Shown: positions 1-8,423, counted from the stretch's first letter. The stretch is DNA of 64,000 nt from Streptomyces capitiformicae (GCF_002214185.1 NZ_CP022161.1:9989486-10053485), one strand, 5' to 3'. Translations and numbers: made by a program. Notes: generated by a model from the letters alone, not told the origin.

Positions 1-149
1 GGATCGGAAAACGATCTGATAGAGTCGGAAACGCAAGACCGAAGGGAAGCGCCCGGAGGAAAGCCCGAGAGTGCCATCGGACCCAGCAGACCTCCCTTCG
101 AGTCTGTCCCGCCTGCGGCGGGGATGTGTCAAAGCGCCTCGTGGCGCAC
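1..149 (-). mobile_element. Probable 5' end of a group II intron inserted in an ISAs1 transposase
   Basis: Read on the minus strand, the transposase coding sequence is normal as far as K-T-N-Q and is then interrupted, within the last codon, by sequence starting GTGCGCC. This matches the GUGYG 5' consensus of bacterial group II introns and is followed by a short GCGCC/GGCGC hairpin. The rest, to the window edge, is rich in short stems and GGAA/GAAA-type loops, as in intron domain I, and no longer resembles transposase. Group II introns often insert into insertion sequences. The reverse transcriptase, domain V and 3' splice site would lie outside the window, so this is an inference. A simple deletion junction is the alternative. 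Confidence 0.5.
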
Positions 150-862
150 TGGTTGGTCTTGACCACGGCGATGTAGTGGGCCTTCTTGGTCTCGACCAGC
201 CAGGAGATGTTCGCCTTGACCGAGTGCAGGGCGTCGAAGGTGACGACGGTGCCGGTCAGGCCCAGCCGCGCCAGCAGCGGTTGGAAGTGTGTGGTTTCGT
301 TCGTCTTCGCGCCGACCTCCGCCTGGGCGAGGGTCACGGCGGTGCCGTGAGTGACCGCGGAGAGCGGATGCCGGCGCATCGCGGTGAGACGGGCTGATCC
401 CTTGAGTGCTTTGCCGTCGACAGCGATCGCGCGCGTCCGCCCGGATGCGGAGGGCGACGGCGCCCGGGCGGGTTCGGTGGCGGCACGGCGCCGGTCGGCC
501 AGGTAGGCACCGACCGCCCGGTCCAGGGCGTCACCGTCAACAGCCCCCAGCACGCGGCCGATCGTGGCCGGCGACGGAGTGCGCCGCCATCTGAGCAGGT
601 GGCGGCGGAACCCGAGGACTGTCAGCAGTGCGTTCGAGGCACGCTTTCCCCACTCGGCGAGTTCGTCGATGCTTTTCGCTCCCGAGACGACCGCGCAGGC
701 GCACACGAGCAGGATCGCTGTGAGTGAGTACCACCGGCCCCGCCGTGCGCGTGGGTCGGGCACCGAGTCGAAGTAGGGGCGCAGGTCGGCGATCCGGCCG
801 GTGTCCAGCGGCCCCAGTTTCACCAGCACGGCAGGGATGGGAGAGGATGCAGCAGCAGGCAC
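150..862 (-). pseudogene. ISAs1-family transposase, 5' part, interrupted
   Basis: From a GTG at 862 the frame reads V-P-A-A-A-S-S-P-I-P-A-V-L and stays open to 150. It shows typical ISAs1/H-repeat transposase features: an N-terminal DDE_Tnp_1-associated segment (LRPYFDSVPDPRARRG-like), AVDGKALKGS, a Q-x-E-V-x-x-K-T-N-E-T segment, and VVKTNQ near the break. Only about 238 of the usual 370-390 residues are present, because the frame is interrupted at 149/150. It would encode a DDE transposase acting on its own terminal repeats. As it stands it is inactive, unless the interrupting sequence is a self-splicing intron. Confidence 0.75.
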
Positions 863-920
863 GGGTCACCTCATGATCATCTGGCTTAGACACCACAATG
901 ATCACGAAGCCCGTGCCTGC
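855..920. repeat. Interrupted inverted repeat over the transposase start
   Basis: GCAGGCACGGG (855-865) pairs with CCCGTGCCTGC (910-920), and inside it TGATCAT (874-880) pairs with ATGATCA (898-904). The left arm contains the GTG start of the ISAs1 transposase and its presumed ribosome binding site. It could belong to the IS terminus, or be a hairpin that hides the start in read-through transcripts, as known for several IS families. The role is inferred. Confidence 0.5.
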
Positions 921-1018
921 TCTGCTATGCGCCCCAACCGGCCACAACCCGACCAGCCGCACGACCCCGGAACTTGCAACCGCCCTGATGTGGCATGCCC
1001 ATGCGACAGGATGTGCGC

Positions 1019-1564
1019 ATGATGCGACCCGCGCGTGCGCTGCTCCCCCTTCTCTTGTTGCCAGTTCTCCTAACAGGATGCGACGCGGACAAGAGCGGCG
1101 GTACGGCCGCCGACAGCGCCGACCTTGACGCCGCCGCGGGCGACTGGGGCGTCGCGCCGGAACTCGTCTATGTCACCAAGGTCTCCGGCTACACCGTGTT
1201 CCAGGAGTCGGTTGGCGAGTACAACGACGAGTTCGTTGCCGCGTATCGGTCCGAGAAGGGTGCCACCAAGTTCGGCCTCTTCGTAGGGCGTGGCACGATG
1301 ACGGCGGAGAGCTGCCCCAAGCAGCCGCTGGGCGAGGTGTCAGAGAAGCAGGTCACCTGTGAGCGCGACGGCGACGCCTGGTACCGCAAGGCCGGTGGCA
1401 GCCACGAATACGCGGTGCCCGACGACGGCGTGGTGATTCGTCTAATCGCCGATGCGGACAAGGTCGACCGCGCCGTTCTGCGCAAGGCAGCCGAGGCGGC
1501 CCACCGCCCGGACGACGCCGAATTGGCCGCACTCCTGCCGACCACCGACGGCGCGGACACCTGA
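1019..1564 (+). CDS. Putative secreted lipoprotein
   Basis: A 181-residue protein with a short basic start (MMRPAR), a hydrophobic stretch and a lipobox LLTGC, so it should be lipidated on Cys and held on the outer face of the membrane. The mature part has no recognised domain and contains two further cysteines (in ESCPK and VTCER) that could form a disulfide. ATG 1019 is chosen because ACAGGA lies 7 bases upstream; a start at 995 or 1001 would place the signal peptide too far in. No operon partner. Function unknown. Confidence 0.75.
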   Translation: MMRPARALLPLLLLPVLLTGCDADKSGGTAADSADLDAAAGDWGVAPELVYVTKVSGYTVFQESVGEYNDEFVAAYRSEKGATKFGLFVGRGTMTAESCPKQPLGEVSEKQVTCERDGDAWYRKAGGSHEYAVPDDGVVIRLIADADKVDRAVLRKAAEAAHRPDDAELAALLPTTDGADT

Positions 1565-1655
1565 GAGGACGGCATGAAGTCGACTGCCGGCCATTGCCCG
1601 GTCATCGACCCCAGACCCGGCAAGACGGAGGCCGCAGCGGGCACCCGTGACGTCA

Positions 1656-1850
1656 TCACACCATGATGCCGTAGCGGCTGGTGTTGAACTCCGGCATCAG
1701 CTCCCATCGGAACTCCGCCATGAAGGAGTACGACGAGTGGTCGAACACGACAACGAGCGCCGCGAGGCCGCGCAGCGCGTCCAGCCAGCCGAGCCGCGAC
1801 GAACCGGACGCGGCCGACCAGGGCGTCGCGGGAGAGAGAGGACAGCCCGG
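1656..1850 (-). pseudogene. Remnant of an OafA-type acyltransferase (acyltransferase family 3)
   Basis: The fragment reads LGWLDALRGLAALVVVFDH followed by a short loop and FNTSRYGIMV, then a stop. This is the N-terminal signature (first transmembrane helix with the DxxRG and VxxxH residues) of membrane acyltransferase family 3, normally 350-400 residues. Everything after the first approximately 50 residues is missing. No clear start codon or ribosome binding site precedes it. Confidence 0.6.
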
Positions 1851-1924
1851 GAAACGGCCGGGGCACACGCTCTCGCGGGACGCCGACCGGGTGGGTCCGG
1901 GTGCGGTGAACTCTCGCCGTGAAA

Positions 1925-2509
1925 TCAGCCGGTCGGCTCGGCCTCCGGTTCGACCTCGCAGTGGTCGGTGGCCTCCGCCAGGGTCTCCTCGGCCATCTCG
2001 ATGCGTGCGGTCGACTTGTCACCGGCGGCCACATCGACCTTCCAGCTCCCGTCCTCCAGCAGGACTCCGTTCTTGTCCAGGAACGAGACCTCGACCCAGA
2101 ACTCGGCGTCGACCGCGTTGGGGTTGGTGACCTCGACGGTCGCGTACGGCTCCTTCGCGGACGCGCACGTCACCAACCGCACCGTCGCTGGCTCAAGTTG
2201 CTCCTCGCCCGTGCCGGTGTCCTCGGTGGCCGAGTCGTCGTACGAGTCGTCGTAGCTGTCCTCGTAGTCGTCGTAGTCGTCGTAGTCGTCGCTCTTGCCG
2301 AGGCCTGACGTACCGCCGGAGGACGAGGTGTCGTGATCCTGCGAGGAGGAACTGCAGCCGCCTCCGCTGCCGCCGTCACTGCTGCCGCTGCTGCCGCCGC
2401 TGGAGCTCGTACCGCCGCTGCTTCGGGTCGAGAATCCGGTCAAGGTGAGCACGACGATCACCGTCATCGACGCGAACTTCAGTCCGCGCGCCCGTGTTTG
2501 CATTCGCAT
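1925..2509 (-). CDS. Ser/Gly-rich secreted protein, downstream twin
   Basis: About 194 residues: a signal anchor (MTVIVVLTLTGF), a Ser/Gly linker, an acidic Asp/Tyr-rich stretch (repeats of DDYDDYE type) and a C-terminal domain of about 100 residues beginning RLVTCA. That domain alternates hydrophobic residues like a small beta-sandwich (FxLYD- or DUF-type extracellular fold). ATG 2509 is preferred because GAGGGAG lies 7 bases upstream; a GTG at 2524 overlaps the stop of the upstream gene. The same order of signal, S/G linker and CxxxK-like domain occurs in the upstream neighbour, so the pair is probably a tandem duplication transcribed as one operon. Confidence 0.75.
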   Translation of the reverse strand: MRMQTRARGLKFASMTVIVVLTLTGFSTRSSGGTSSSGGSSGSSDGGSGGGCSSSSQDHDTSSSGGTSGLGKSDDYDDYDDYEDSYDDSYDDSATEDTGTGEEQLEPATVRLVTCASAKEPYATVEVTNPNAVDAEFWVEVSFLDKNGVLLEDGSWKVDVAAGDKSTARIEMAEETLAEATDHCEVEPEAEPTG

Positions 2510-2520
2510 GAGCGGCTCCC

Positions 2521-3042
2521 TCACTCGGCGGTACGCGACAGGCCGGTCAGCTTGCAGGTGCCGCCACGCGCCGCGAAGGCGTCGTCGTCCACCGAGCCCT
2601 CGATCACCTTGACATGGAGGACGTCGGAGGAACCGGCGGGCACGGACCGGATGGCGCCACCCTCGGTCGTGGCGACGTGCTTGCCGTCGGCGTCCGTGAA
2701 CCGGACCTCGAACTTGTAGGTGTACGTGCTGGTCGAGCTGCTGTTGGTGGCACGGACGCGAGCGACGAGGCCGTTGTCGTACTCACAGGTCTCGATCTTC
2801 AGGTCCCTGGCGTCGCCCTTGGAGCTGGACGTCCCGCCCGTCCCCGTGGTGGTGCTCCCGCCCGTGGTGGTGCTCCCGCCCGTAGTGGTCGTACCGCCGC
2901 TGTCACTGCCACCGCTGGAACTGGACGAACTGGAAGACGAGGAGCCACCGGAGCAGCCTCCTCCGCCGGAGCCGCGCGCTCCGGTGAGTGCGAACACGGC
3001 GATACCGAAGACCGCGACGGCCCGGACATGACGAGGCTGCAC
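2521..3042 (-). CDS. Ser/Gly-rich secreted protein, upstream twin
   Basis: Signal peptide (VFGIAVFALTG), a Gly/Ser/Thr-rich linker with repeated TTTGGS units, then a domain of about 100 residues starting LKIETCEYDNG that parallels the C-terminal domain of the next gene (cysteine, then V-R-A-T-N-S, then a strand-turn-strand pattern ending in V-K-V-I-E-G). GTG 3042 has GGGGG about 10 bases upstream, whereas the TTG at 3051 is too close to it. The linker is coded by short tandem repeats (2840-2950). Probably exported and cell-wall or surface associated; function unknown. Confidence 0.7.
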   Translation of the reverse strand: MQPRHVRAVAVFGIAVFALTGARGSGGGGCSGGSSSSSSSSSSGGSDSGGTTTTGGSTTTGGSTTTGTGGTSSSKGDARDLKIETCEYDNGLVARVRATNSSSTSTYTYKFEVRFTDADGKHVATTEGGAIRSVPAGSSDVLHVKVIEGSVDDDAFAARGGTCKLTGLSRTAE

Positions 3043-3188
3043 GTTGCTCAACCCCCGTTGAGAAGCGTCGATTTGGAATCACACCCGCAAACTCACTGGC
3101 AGGCGCACGACACCCTAACAGCACGTGGAGCACTGGGAAGTCTGTGCTTCCCCAGCAGTTGACGGCCTCGATCCCTCCGAGTCCACGG

Positions 3189-3380
3189 TCAGCTGAACGC
3201 GCCGTTCTTGACCCCACCCAGGAAGGCCCTCCAGCCGTCTGGGCCGAGGTGGAGGAGGGGGCCGTGGGGGTTCTTGCTGTCGCGGATGGCTCGGCCGCCG
3301 GTGGTGGGGGCGACTTCGACGCAGTTGCTCTGGGTTCCGGAGTACGAGGATTTCCGGAAGGGGCCTATAACGTCGGTCAC
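3189..3380 (-). CDS. DUF397 domain protein
   Basis: 63 residues with the full DUF397 signature: WR/FRKSSYSG near the start, NCVEVA, then a RDSKNP motif and a final W-x-A-F-L-G-G. DUF397 proteins are small actinobacterial partners of XRE/DUF5753 regulators, several shown to act as toxin-antitoxin-like or developmental regulators (BldB/WhiJ-type families). Start GTG 3380 has AGGAAG 8 bases upstream. It lies 10 bases after the stop of a DUF5753 fragment, the usual pairing. Confidence 0.85.
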   Translation of the reverse strand: MTDVIGPFRKSSYSGTQSNCVEVAPTTGGRAIRDSKNPHGPLLHLGPDGWRAFLGGVKNGAFS

Positions 3381-3390
3381 GATCTGCTTC

Positions 3391-3840
3391 CTAGATACTC
3401 CGCAGTACGCTCCGGATGAGTTCCATGCTCGCCTCCGGTGCCAGTGCTGCCGATCGTAGTTGGTCGAACGCGTTCGAGTAAGCCGTGAGGTCCTCCGTTC
3501 CCTCAAGCACCGACGTGCCCCTGAGGTTCTCCAGCGCCACCGCTTCGACGGTCGGTTCCGTGTCGAAGCTGAACGCGCAAAAGGCGGAGGTCGAGGCAGC
3601 CAATGCCGCCCCGCTGAATGGCAGTACCTGCACGGTTACGTTCCTCCGCCTGCCGACTTCCAGGATCGCGGACAGTTGTTCCCGGTGGATCTCGACGCTC
3701 TTCATGGGGTGCGCGATGACCGCCTCCCAGACGATGGCCGCGTACGTCGCGCCGCCCTCCTCGATCTTGGCCTGGCGTCCCTCGAGCAGTCGCCGCAGGC
3801 GAGGACGTGGTCGAGCCAGGCGTGGAACGTGACCGGGCAC
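3391..3840 (-). pseudogene. DUF5753 (XRE-type) regulator, N-terminally truncated
   Basis: The frame carries only the C-terminal part of a DUF5753 protein (from LEGRQAKIEEGG through VTVQVLPFSGAALA to the usual end). Full-length members have about 280 residues with an N-terminal XRE helix-turn-helix; that domain and the first part of DUF5753 are absent. The first approximately 15 residues are Arg/Pro-rich and look like another frame. It begins 16 bases after the kinase stop, so a deletion probably joined the two. It is unlikely to bind DNA but could still bind the DUF397 protein. Confidence 0.65.
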
Positions 3841-3855
3841 AGGTAGGGCGTCAGT

Positions 3856-6246
3856 TCACGACGTCCGCGCCGTCCCCGTCCCCTTCTCCGCGTCCAGGGC
3901 GTACACGCAGCGGTCCTTGCTGCATGCGTACACCACCCCGTCCTTGACCACGGGCGACCCGGTGATCTCCCCGCCCGTCGCAAGCTTCCAGCGCAGGCGG
4001 CCGTCGTCCGCCTTGAGCGTGTACAGCAAGTGATCCGTTGAGCCGAAGTGGATGCGGCCCTCCGCCACCGACGGCGCCCCCACGATCTCGCCGCCCGCCT
4101 GGAAGCGCCACTTCGGCGTTCCGGTGACCGCGTCGAGGGTGTAGAGGCCCTTGCCGCTGCCGACGTGGACGTGGCCGGCGGCGACGAGTACCGGCTCCAG
4201 GGAGGAGCGGGACTCCGTCGCGATGCGCCATCGGTCGCGACCGTCCGTGGCGTCGAGGGCGTAGACCGTGCCGAGGTAGTCGGCGAGATAGACGCCGCCG
4301 CCCGTCACCGCCGGGCCCGGCGCGAATGTGGGCGCGGAGAGGAACACCGCCGGCGCCTCGAAGTGCCAGCGGACGTGGCCGCTCGCCACGTCGATGGCGA
4401 GGACCCGGCTGCCGGCCGAGACGTACACATAGCCGTCCGAGGCCGGGGTCAGCCGTACCGGGACCCCGCCGCAGGACGCGGCGTCGCCGATGGGGTACGA
4501 CCAGCGCTCGTCGCCCGTGCGGGCCTCCAGGGCGCGCAGCCGGGCGTCCTTCCAGACGTACACGGTGCCGTCGGCCACGACGGGCCCGGCCTCGGGGGTC
4601 TCGAAGTCGGTCTGGGTGCCGGTGAGCTCCCAGAGCTTCTGCCCGTTGGAGGCCTCCCAGCCCTGTACGCCGCCGCCCCGGGTCGCGGTGACGACGGTGC
4701 CCCGGTCGGCCTTCAGCGAGTACACCCAGGCGTCCGTCGACAGCCGCCACAGATCGTTGCCCTCGCGTGCGTCGAGCGCGAAGAGGGTGGGGCCGTCGGA
4801 GGCGTGGATACGGCCGTCCGCGACCGCCATCGACCAGGCGACGTCCCGGGTCTTGAAGCGGCGCCGACCGGTCGCCACGTCCAGGGCGTGCACCTCGAAG
4901 GAGGTGACGTAGACGAGGTCGTCGGCGACGGAGGGCGTGCCCCAGACGTCGTTCGACATACGGAACCGCCAGGGGCGCCAGCCGGCGGGGGAGGTCGGCT
5001 CGGGGGCGGGAACGGCGGGCGAGGCAGTCATGGAGGGGGCGGGGTCGGCGCCGTTCACGCCGGCGCGCGGCCGGGACCAGGACGCGGCGAGGCCCGCCTC
5101 GGGAGGGGTCGCCTTCACGGCGGCCGCGCGGGCGTCGGCGACCCGGGGCCCGGGCCCGATGGGCACCTGGGCGCCGGCCAGCCGCACCGGCCCGGCGTCG
5201 GGAGCGCCGACGGACACGGGGGACACGGGGGACACGGGCGCGGGGTCGTACGAGGGCGGGGGTGGCGGTACGGGGGCGGCGGGTCGCCCCCCGCCTCCAC
5301 CGCGGCTACCGGAGGTCTGGTGCGGCTTGGGCGCCGGGCGCCCGCCCCGGCGGGTCTCGATCAGGGCCACCGCCTTCTCGGGCAGCCACGCCGACGCCGT
5401 ACCGCTGTCGTCCGAACCGGAGCCGAAGAGGTGGGGCGCGAGCTGGGCCTGGAGGTCGGCGGGGTTGGGCCGGCCGGTCGGGTCCATCTGCATACAGGAC
5501 TCGATGAGCGGGCGGAGGTCGTCCGGGAGGCCGGAGAGGTCGGGGCCCTCGCGGAGCAGCATGAAGACGGTCTCGACGGGGTTGGCCCCGTGGAACGGCG
5601 CGTGCCCGGTGGCGGCGAACACGAGCATCGACCCGAGCGAGAAGACGTCACTGGCGCCGGTCACGCTCCGCGAGTCCTTGGCCTGCTCGGGCGACATGTA
5701 TGCGGGCGTACCGACGGCGACGTTCGTCATCGTCAAACGGGTGTTCGAAACACCGGAGGCGATACCGAAGTCGATCACCCGGGGCCCGTCCTCGACGACG
5801 AGGACGTTGGAGGGCTTCAGGTCCCGGTGGACGAGCCCGGCGCCGTGGATGGACTGCAGCGCCTCGGCGACACCCGCCGCGAGCCACCGTACGGCCTGGA
5901 CGGGCAGCGGACCGCAGTCATTCACTATCTCTTCCAGCGAGGGCGCGGGGACATACGCGGTCGCCAGCCACGGCACGGCGGCGCGCGGGTCGGCATCGAC
6001 CACCGCCGCCGTGTAGAAACCGGACACCGCGCGGGCCGCCTCGACCTCGCGCGTGAAACGGACCCGGAAGAGTTGGTCCTCCGCCAGTTCCGTCCGCACC
6101 GTCTTGATCGCCACGCGCCGACCCGACGCCGAGCGCGCCAGATAGACCAGCCCCATGCCGCCGGCACCCAGCCGTCCCAGCACCTCGAACGGCCCGATCC
6201 GCCGCGGATCGTGCTGCGTCAGCTGATCCACCACTTGCCCTGCCAC
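3856..6246 (-). CDS. Ser/Thr protein kinase with C-terminal PQQ-type beta-propeller
   Basis: 796 residues. The Hanks-type kinase domain occupies about 17-275: Gly loop LGAGGMG, ATP-binding Lys48 (VAIKTV), catalytic HRDLKPSN with Asp142, DFG with Asp159, and the APE equivalent PEQ. A Pro/Gly-rich linker runs to about 425, then a propeller of repeated W-x-x-x-T/G-x-x-x-x-P-x-V-x-x-G-x-V-Y units (PQQ_2/BamB-like) runs to the end. There is no membrane helix, so the protein looks cytoplasmic, unlike PknB-type receptors. It phosphorylates Ser/Thr on partner proteins; the propeller is probably a protein- or ligand-binding sensor. Monocistronic by position. ATG 6246 has no strong ribosome binding site. 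Confidence 0.92.
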   Translation of the reverse strand: MAGQVVDQLTQHDPRRIGPFEVLGRLGAGGMGLVYLARSASGRRVAIKTVRTELAEDQLFRVRFTREVEAARAVSGFYTAAVVDADPRAAVPWLATAYVPAPSLEEIVNDCGPLPVQAVRWLAAGVAEALQSIHGAGLVHRDLKPSNVLVVEDGPRVIDFGIASGVSNTRLTMTNVAVGTPAYMSPEQAKDSRSVTGASDVFSLGSMLVFAATGHAPFHGANPVETVFMLLREGPDLSGLPDDLRPLIESCMQMDPTGRPNPADLQAQLAPHLFGSGSDDSGTASAWLPEKAVALIETRRGGRPAPKPHQTSGSRGGGGGRPAAPVPPPPPSYDPAPVSPVSPVSVGAPDAGPVRLAGAQVPIGPGPRVADARAAAVKATPPEAGLAASWSRPRAGVNGADPAPSMTASPAVPAPEPTSPAGWRPWRFRMSNDVWGTPSVADDLVYVTSFEVHALDVATGRRRFKTRDVAWSMAVADGRIHASDGPTLFALDAREGNDLWRLSTDAWVYSLKADRGTVVTATRGGGVQGWEASNGQKLWELTGTQTDFETPEAGPVVADGTVYVWKDARLRALEARTGDERWSYPIGDAASCGGVPVRLTPASDGYVYVSAGSRVLAIDVASGHVRWHFEAPAVFLSAPTFAPGPAVTGGGVYLADYLGTVYALDATDGRDRWRIATESRSSLEPVLVAAGHVHVGSGKGLYTLDAVTGTPKWRFQAGGEIVGAPSVAEGRIHFGSTDHLLYTLKADDGRLRWKLATGGEITGSPVVKDGVVYACSKDRCVYALDAEKGTGTARTS

Positions 6247-6582
6247 CTCCCCGTACGGCCCGCGTCACCCACGTTGTGTACGCGACCCCGTGCAGCGTCT
6301 CACCACCGCACCGCCATGGCGGCACGCACCCCGATTCTTCCTGTACCGGGGGCAGGTTGCGAACCCGGGCGCGGATCGGGGTGTCTCAGGACAAAACCAC
6401 GTCGTCCGCCCTATGGGAAGCGGGAGCCCGGATGATGGAACACGACGGCGTCCGGCGTACCACCGGCGCACACCCCCTCCGACCGGCGCGTCCGCAGCCA
6501 CGCCCCTACCGCTCATCCGGCGTTCTCGCGCTGGTCGGCTCCCGGGCCACCTCGCGGGTCATTCCCCTGGTCATTCCCCTGG

Positions 6583-7458
6583 TCACCCCCCTGTTTCACC
6601 CTGTTCACGCCCTTGTTCACGCCCCTGTTCACGCCCCTGCACGTCACCTTGTTGCCGCAGCTCGTCCGGGCGTCGCTCCGCCTGATCCGCTTCTCGCGGC
6701 GCCTCCCGCCACTCACTCCCGTCACTCCGTTGGAGCAGCGCGAACGACGCGCCCTGGTTGTCCGTGACGACCGCCACATTTCCATACGACGTTTCGAACG
6801 GCCCGGTCTGCACCCGCCCGCCGAGCCGGCTGACGACCCCGAGCGTCGCCTCGCAGTCGTCCGTCCCGAAGTGGACGAGGAAGTGCGGCGGCATCTCGGC
6901 CGGGAACACGTCGGTGAGGGCGGCGCGGCCGAAGTCGGGGCGGGCGTCCGGGCCGAACAGCGCCTCGTGGAACAGACGCGCGTAGAAGGAGTTGGCGGCC
7001 GCGGTGTCCCGTGTGTACAACTCGGCCCACACGAACGTTCCGTTTTCGTGCCGTCGCCCGAACCCGGCGTGCGTCCCCGCCTGCCAGATCCGGAACACCG
7101 CGCCCTCCGCGTCGGTGGCCAGCGCGGTCGTGCCGAGGTCGAGGAGCGGGGTGGGCGGGATGACGATCTGGCCGCCGGCCTCGGTGATCCGCGCGGCGAG
7201 CGCCACGGCGTCCGGCGTGGCGAAGTACAGCGTCCACACGGTGGGCATCCGTCCGTCCGGCTTCGGCGCGAGCGCGGCCACGGCATCGCCCCCGAGATAC
7301 GCCCACACCTCGTGCGCCCCGTCGCCGGGCGCCACCCGGAACTCCCACCCGAAGAGCTCGCCGTAGAACCGCTTCCCCGCCTCCACATCAGGCAGCTGAG
7401 CATCCACCCAACAGGGGACACCCTCGGCGTACACGGCGTACGCGGCGTTCTCGGCCAT
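6583..7458 (-). CDS. Two-domain VOC (glyoxalase/bleomycin-resistance) family protein
   Basis: The family fold appears twice. The first unit (about residues 10-125) begins GVPCWVDAQLPDVEAGKRFY and the second (about 135-250) begins with a G-T-F-V-W-A-E-L-Y-type strand. Such Streptomyces proteins (CFP-30B/hydroxylase-like) bind small molecules or metals; the substrate here is unknown. The C-terminal 35 residues are a hydrophilic tail with a repeated GREQ unit, coded by a 12-bp tandem repeat at 6605-6645 with a second repeat just downstream (6556-6590). The tail is not part of the fold and varies by repeat number. Confidence 0.85.
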   Translation of the reverse strand: MAENAAYAVYAEGVPCWVDAQLPDVEAGKRFYGELFGWEFRVAPGDGAHEVWAYLGGDAVAALAPKPDGRMPTVWTLYFATPDAVALAARITEAGGQIVIPPTPLLDLGTTALATDAEGAVFRIWQAGTHAGFGRRHENGTFVWAELYTRDTAAANSFYARLFHEALFGPDARPDFGRAALTDVFPAEMPPHFLVHFGTDDCEATLGVVSRLGGRVQTGPFETSYGNVAVVTDNQGASFALLQRSDGSEWREAPREADQAERRPDELRQQGDVQGREQGREQGREQGETGG

Positions 7459-7629
7459 AGGGCCAAGTTAACGGTGGGTTCAGGGGGTGCGCGCGTTGAA
7501 GACGACCGTTGGGCTCCTGCCGGGGGGCACGGGCACATCGCGTACACGGGTGCCGCACCTGCCACCACACCCGCGCCGGAGGCGCAACTTGAGCGCCGGG
7601 CACGCGGAATCAGCGGGGGCCAGGGGGTG

Positions 7630-7653
7630 CTGCGCCCCTGGGAAGGGGCGCAG
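7630..7653. other. Perfect 10-bp hairpin with GGGA loop
   Basis: CTGCGCCCCT and AGGGGCGCAG flank a four-base loop in the 317-bp gap between the divergent VOC and TetR genes. GC-only hairpins of this kind are common intergenic repeats in Streptomyces. Neither neighbour reads into it, so a terminator role is unlikely. The rest of the gap holds no gene I can see. Confidence 0.45.
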
Positions 7654-7767
7654 CGGGCGAAAGAAACCCGCCAAATCCCCCACCACCCACCGACAAGAAC
7701 CCCTTGGTGAAGCCCGTACGCCCCATTTGCAGTCGGCCGAATAGCGCTTCGATCACCCCTCGGTAAG

Positions 7768-7782
7768 CTGACGGCATGACAG
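7768..7782. promoter_or_regulatory. Candidate TetR operator over its own start codon
   Basis: CTGACGGCATGACAG matches the locus consensus CTGACGGNNCGTCAG at all but two defined positions and covers the ATG at 7776. This would allow autoregulation. It is the weakest copy of the palindrome. Confidence 0.4.
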
Positions 7783-8423
7783 GACAAGTACGTACCGTCG
7801 ACGGCCGCGTGGCCGGCCGGCGAGGGCAGGCGACTCGGCAGAAGCTGCTCGACTGCCTCAGCGAGATGCTCAGCTCGTCGCCCTACCGGGACGTCAAAGT
7901 CATTGATGTCGCCCGAAAAGCGGGCACTTCACCCGCAACCTTCTACCAGTACTTCCCGGACGTCGAAGGCGCCGTCCTCGAGATCGCCGAGCAAATGGCC
8001 GCCGAGGGCGCCACGTTGACCAGCCTCCTCGAAGGCCGCTCCTGGGTCGGCAAGGCGGGATGGCAGACGGCGCAGGAACTCGTCGACGGTTTCCTGGAGT
8101 TCTGGCGGAAGAACGACGCGATCCTCAGAGTCGTGGACCTGGGCGCCTCCGAGGGCGACAAACGGTTCTACAAGATCCGCATGAAGATCCTGACCTCGGT
8201 CACCAACTCCCTCGCGGACACGGTCAGGGACCTCCAGGCCAAGGGCCGCGTCGACAAGGACGTGAACCCGGCGGCCCTCGCCGGTTCCCTCGTCGCCATG
8301 CTCGCCTCGGTCTCCTCGCACCAGAAGGGCTTCCAGACCTGGGGCGTCAAACAGGCCGAACTCAAGCCGAACCTCGCCCTGTTGGTGCACCTGGGCATCA
8401 CGGGCAAGAAGCCCACGAGGTAA
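7776..8423 (+). CDS. TetR-family transcriptional regulator of the catabolic locus
   Basis: 215 residues. The N-terminal TetR helix-turn-helix spans about 15-65 (RGQATRQKLLDCLSEML ... TSPATFYQYFPD) and the rest is an all-helical ligand and dimerisation domain. It is the only regulator between 7.5 and 22 kb. A shared palindrome stands before the acyl-CoA dehydrogenase, thiolase, DoxX, acyl-CoA synthetase and flavin reductase genes, and a degenerate copy overlaps this start. The simplest reading is a repressor released by a CoA thioester or pathway substrate. It converges on the nitroreductase gene across a hairpin terminator. Confidence 0.88.
   Translation: MTGQVRTVDGRVAGRRGQATRQKLLDCLSEMLSSSPYRDVKVIDVARKAGTSPATFYQYFPDVEGAVLEIAEQMAAEGATLTSLLEGRSWVGKAGWQTAQELVDGFLEFWRKNDAILRVVDLGASEGDKRFYKIRMKILTSVTNSLADTVRDLQAKGRVDKDVNPAALAGSLVAMLASVSSHQKGFQTWGVKQAELKPNLALLVHLGITGKKPTR

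Noticed and set aside
1647..2130. Plus-strand frames over the acyltransferase remnant and the secreted protein
   Set aside because: Arg/Pro-rich antisense frames without start signals.
4048..6435. Plus-strand open frame of 795 codons
   Set aside because: Antisense of the kinase gene; Arg/Gly-rich, no domain. High-GC codon bias leaves the opposite strand open.
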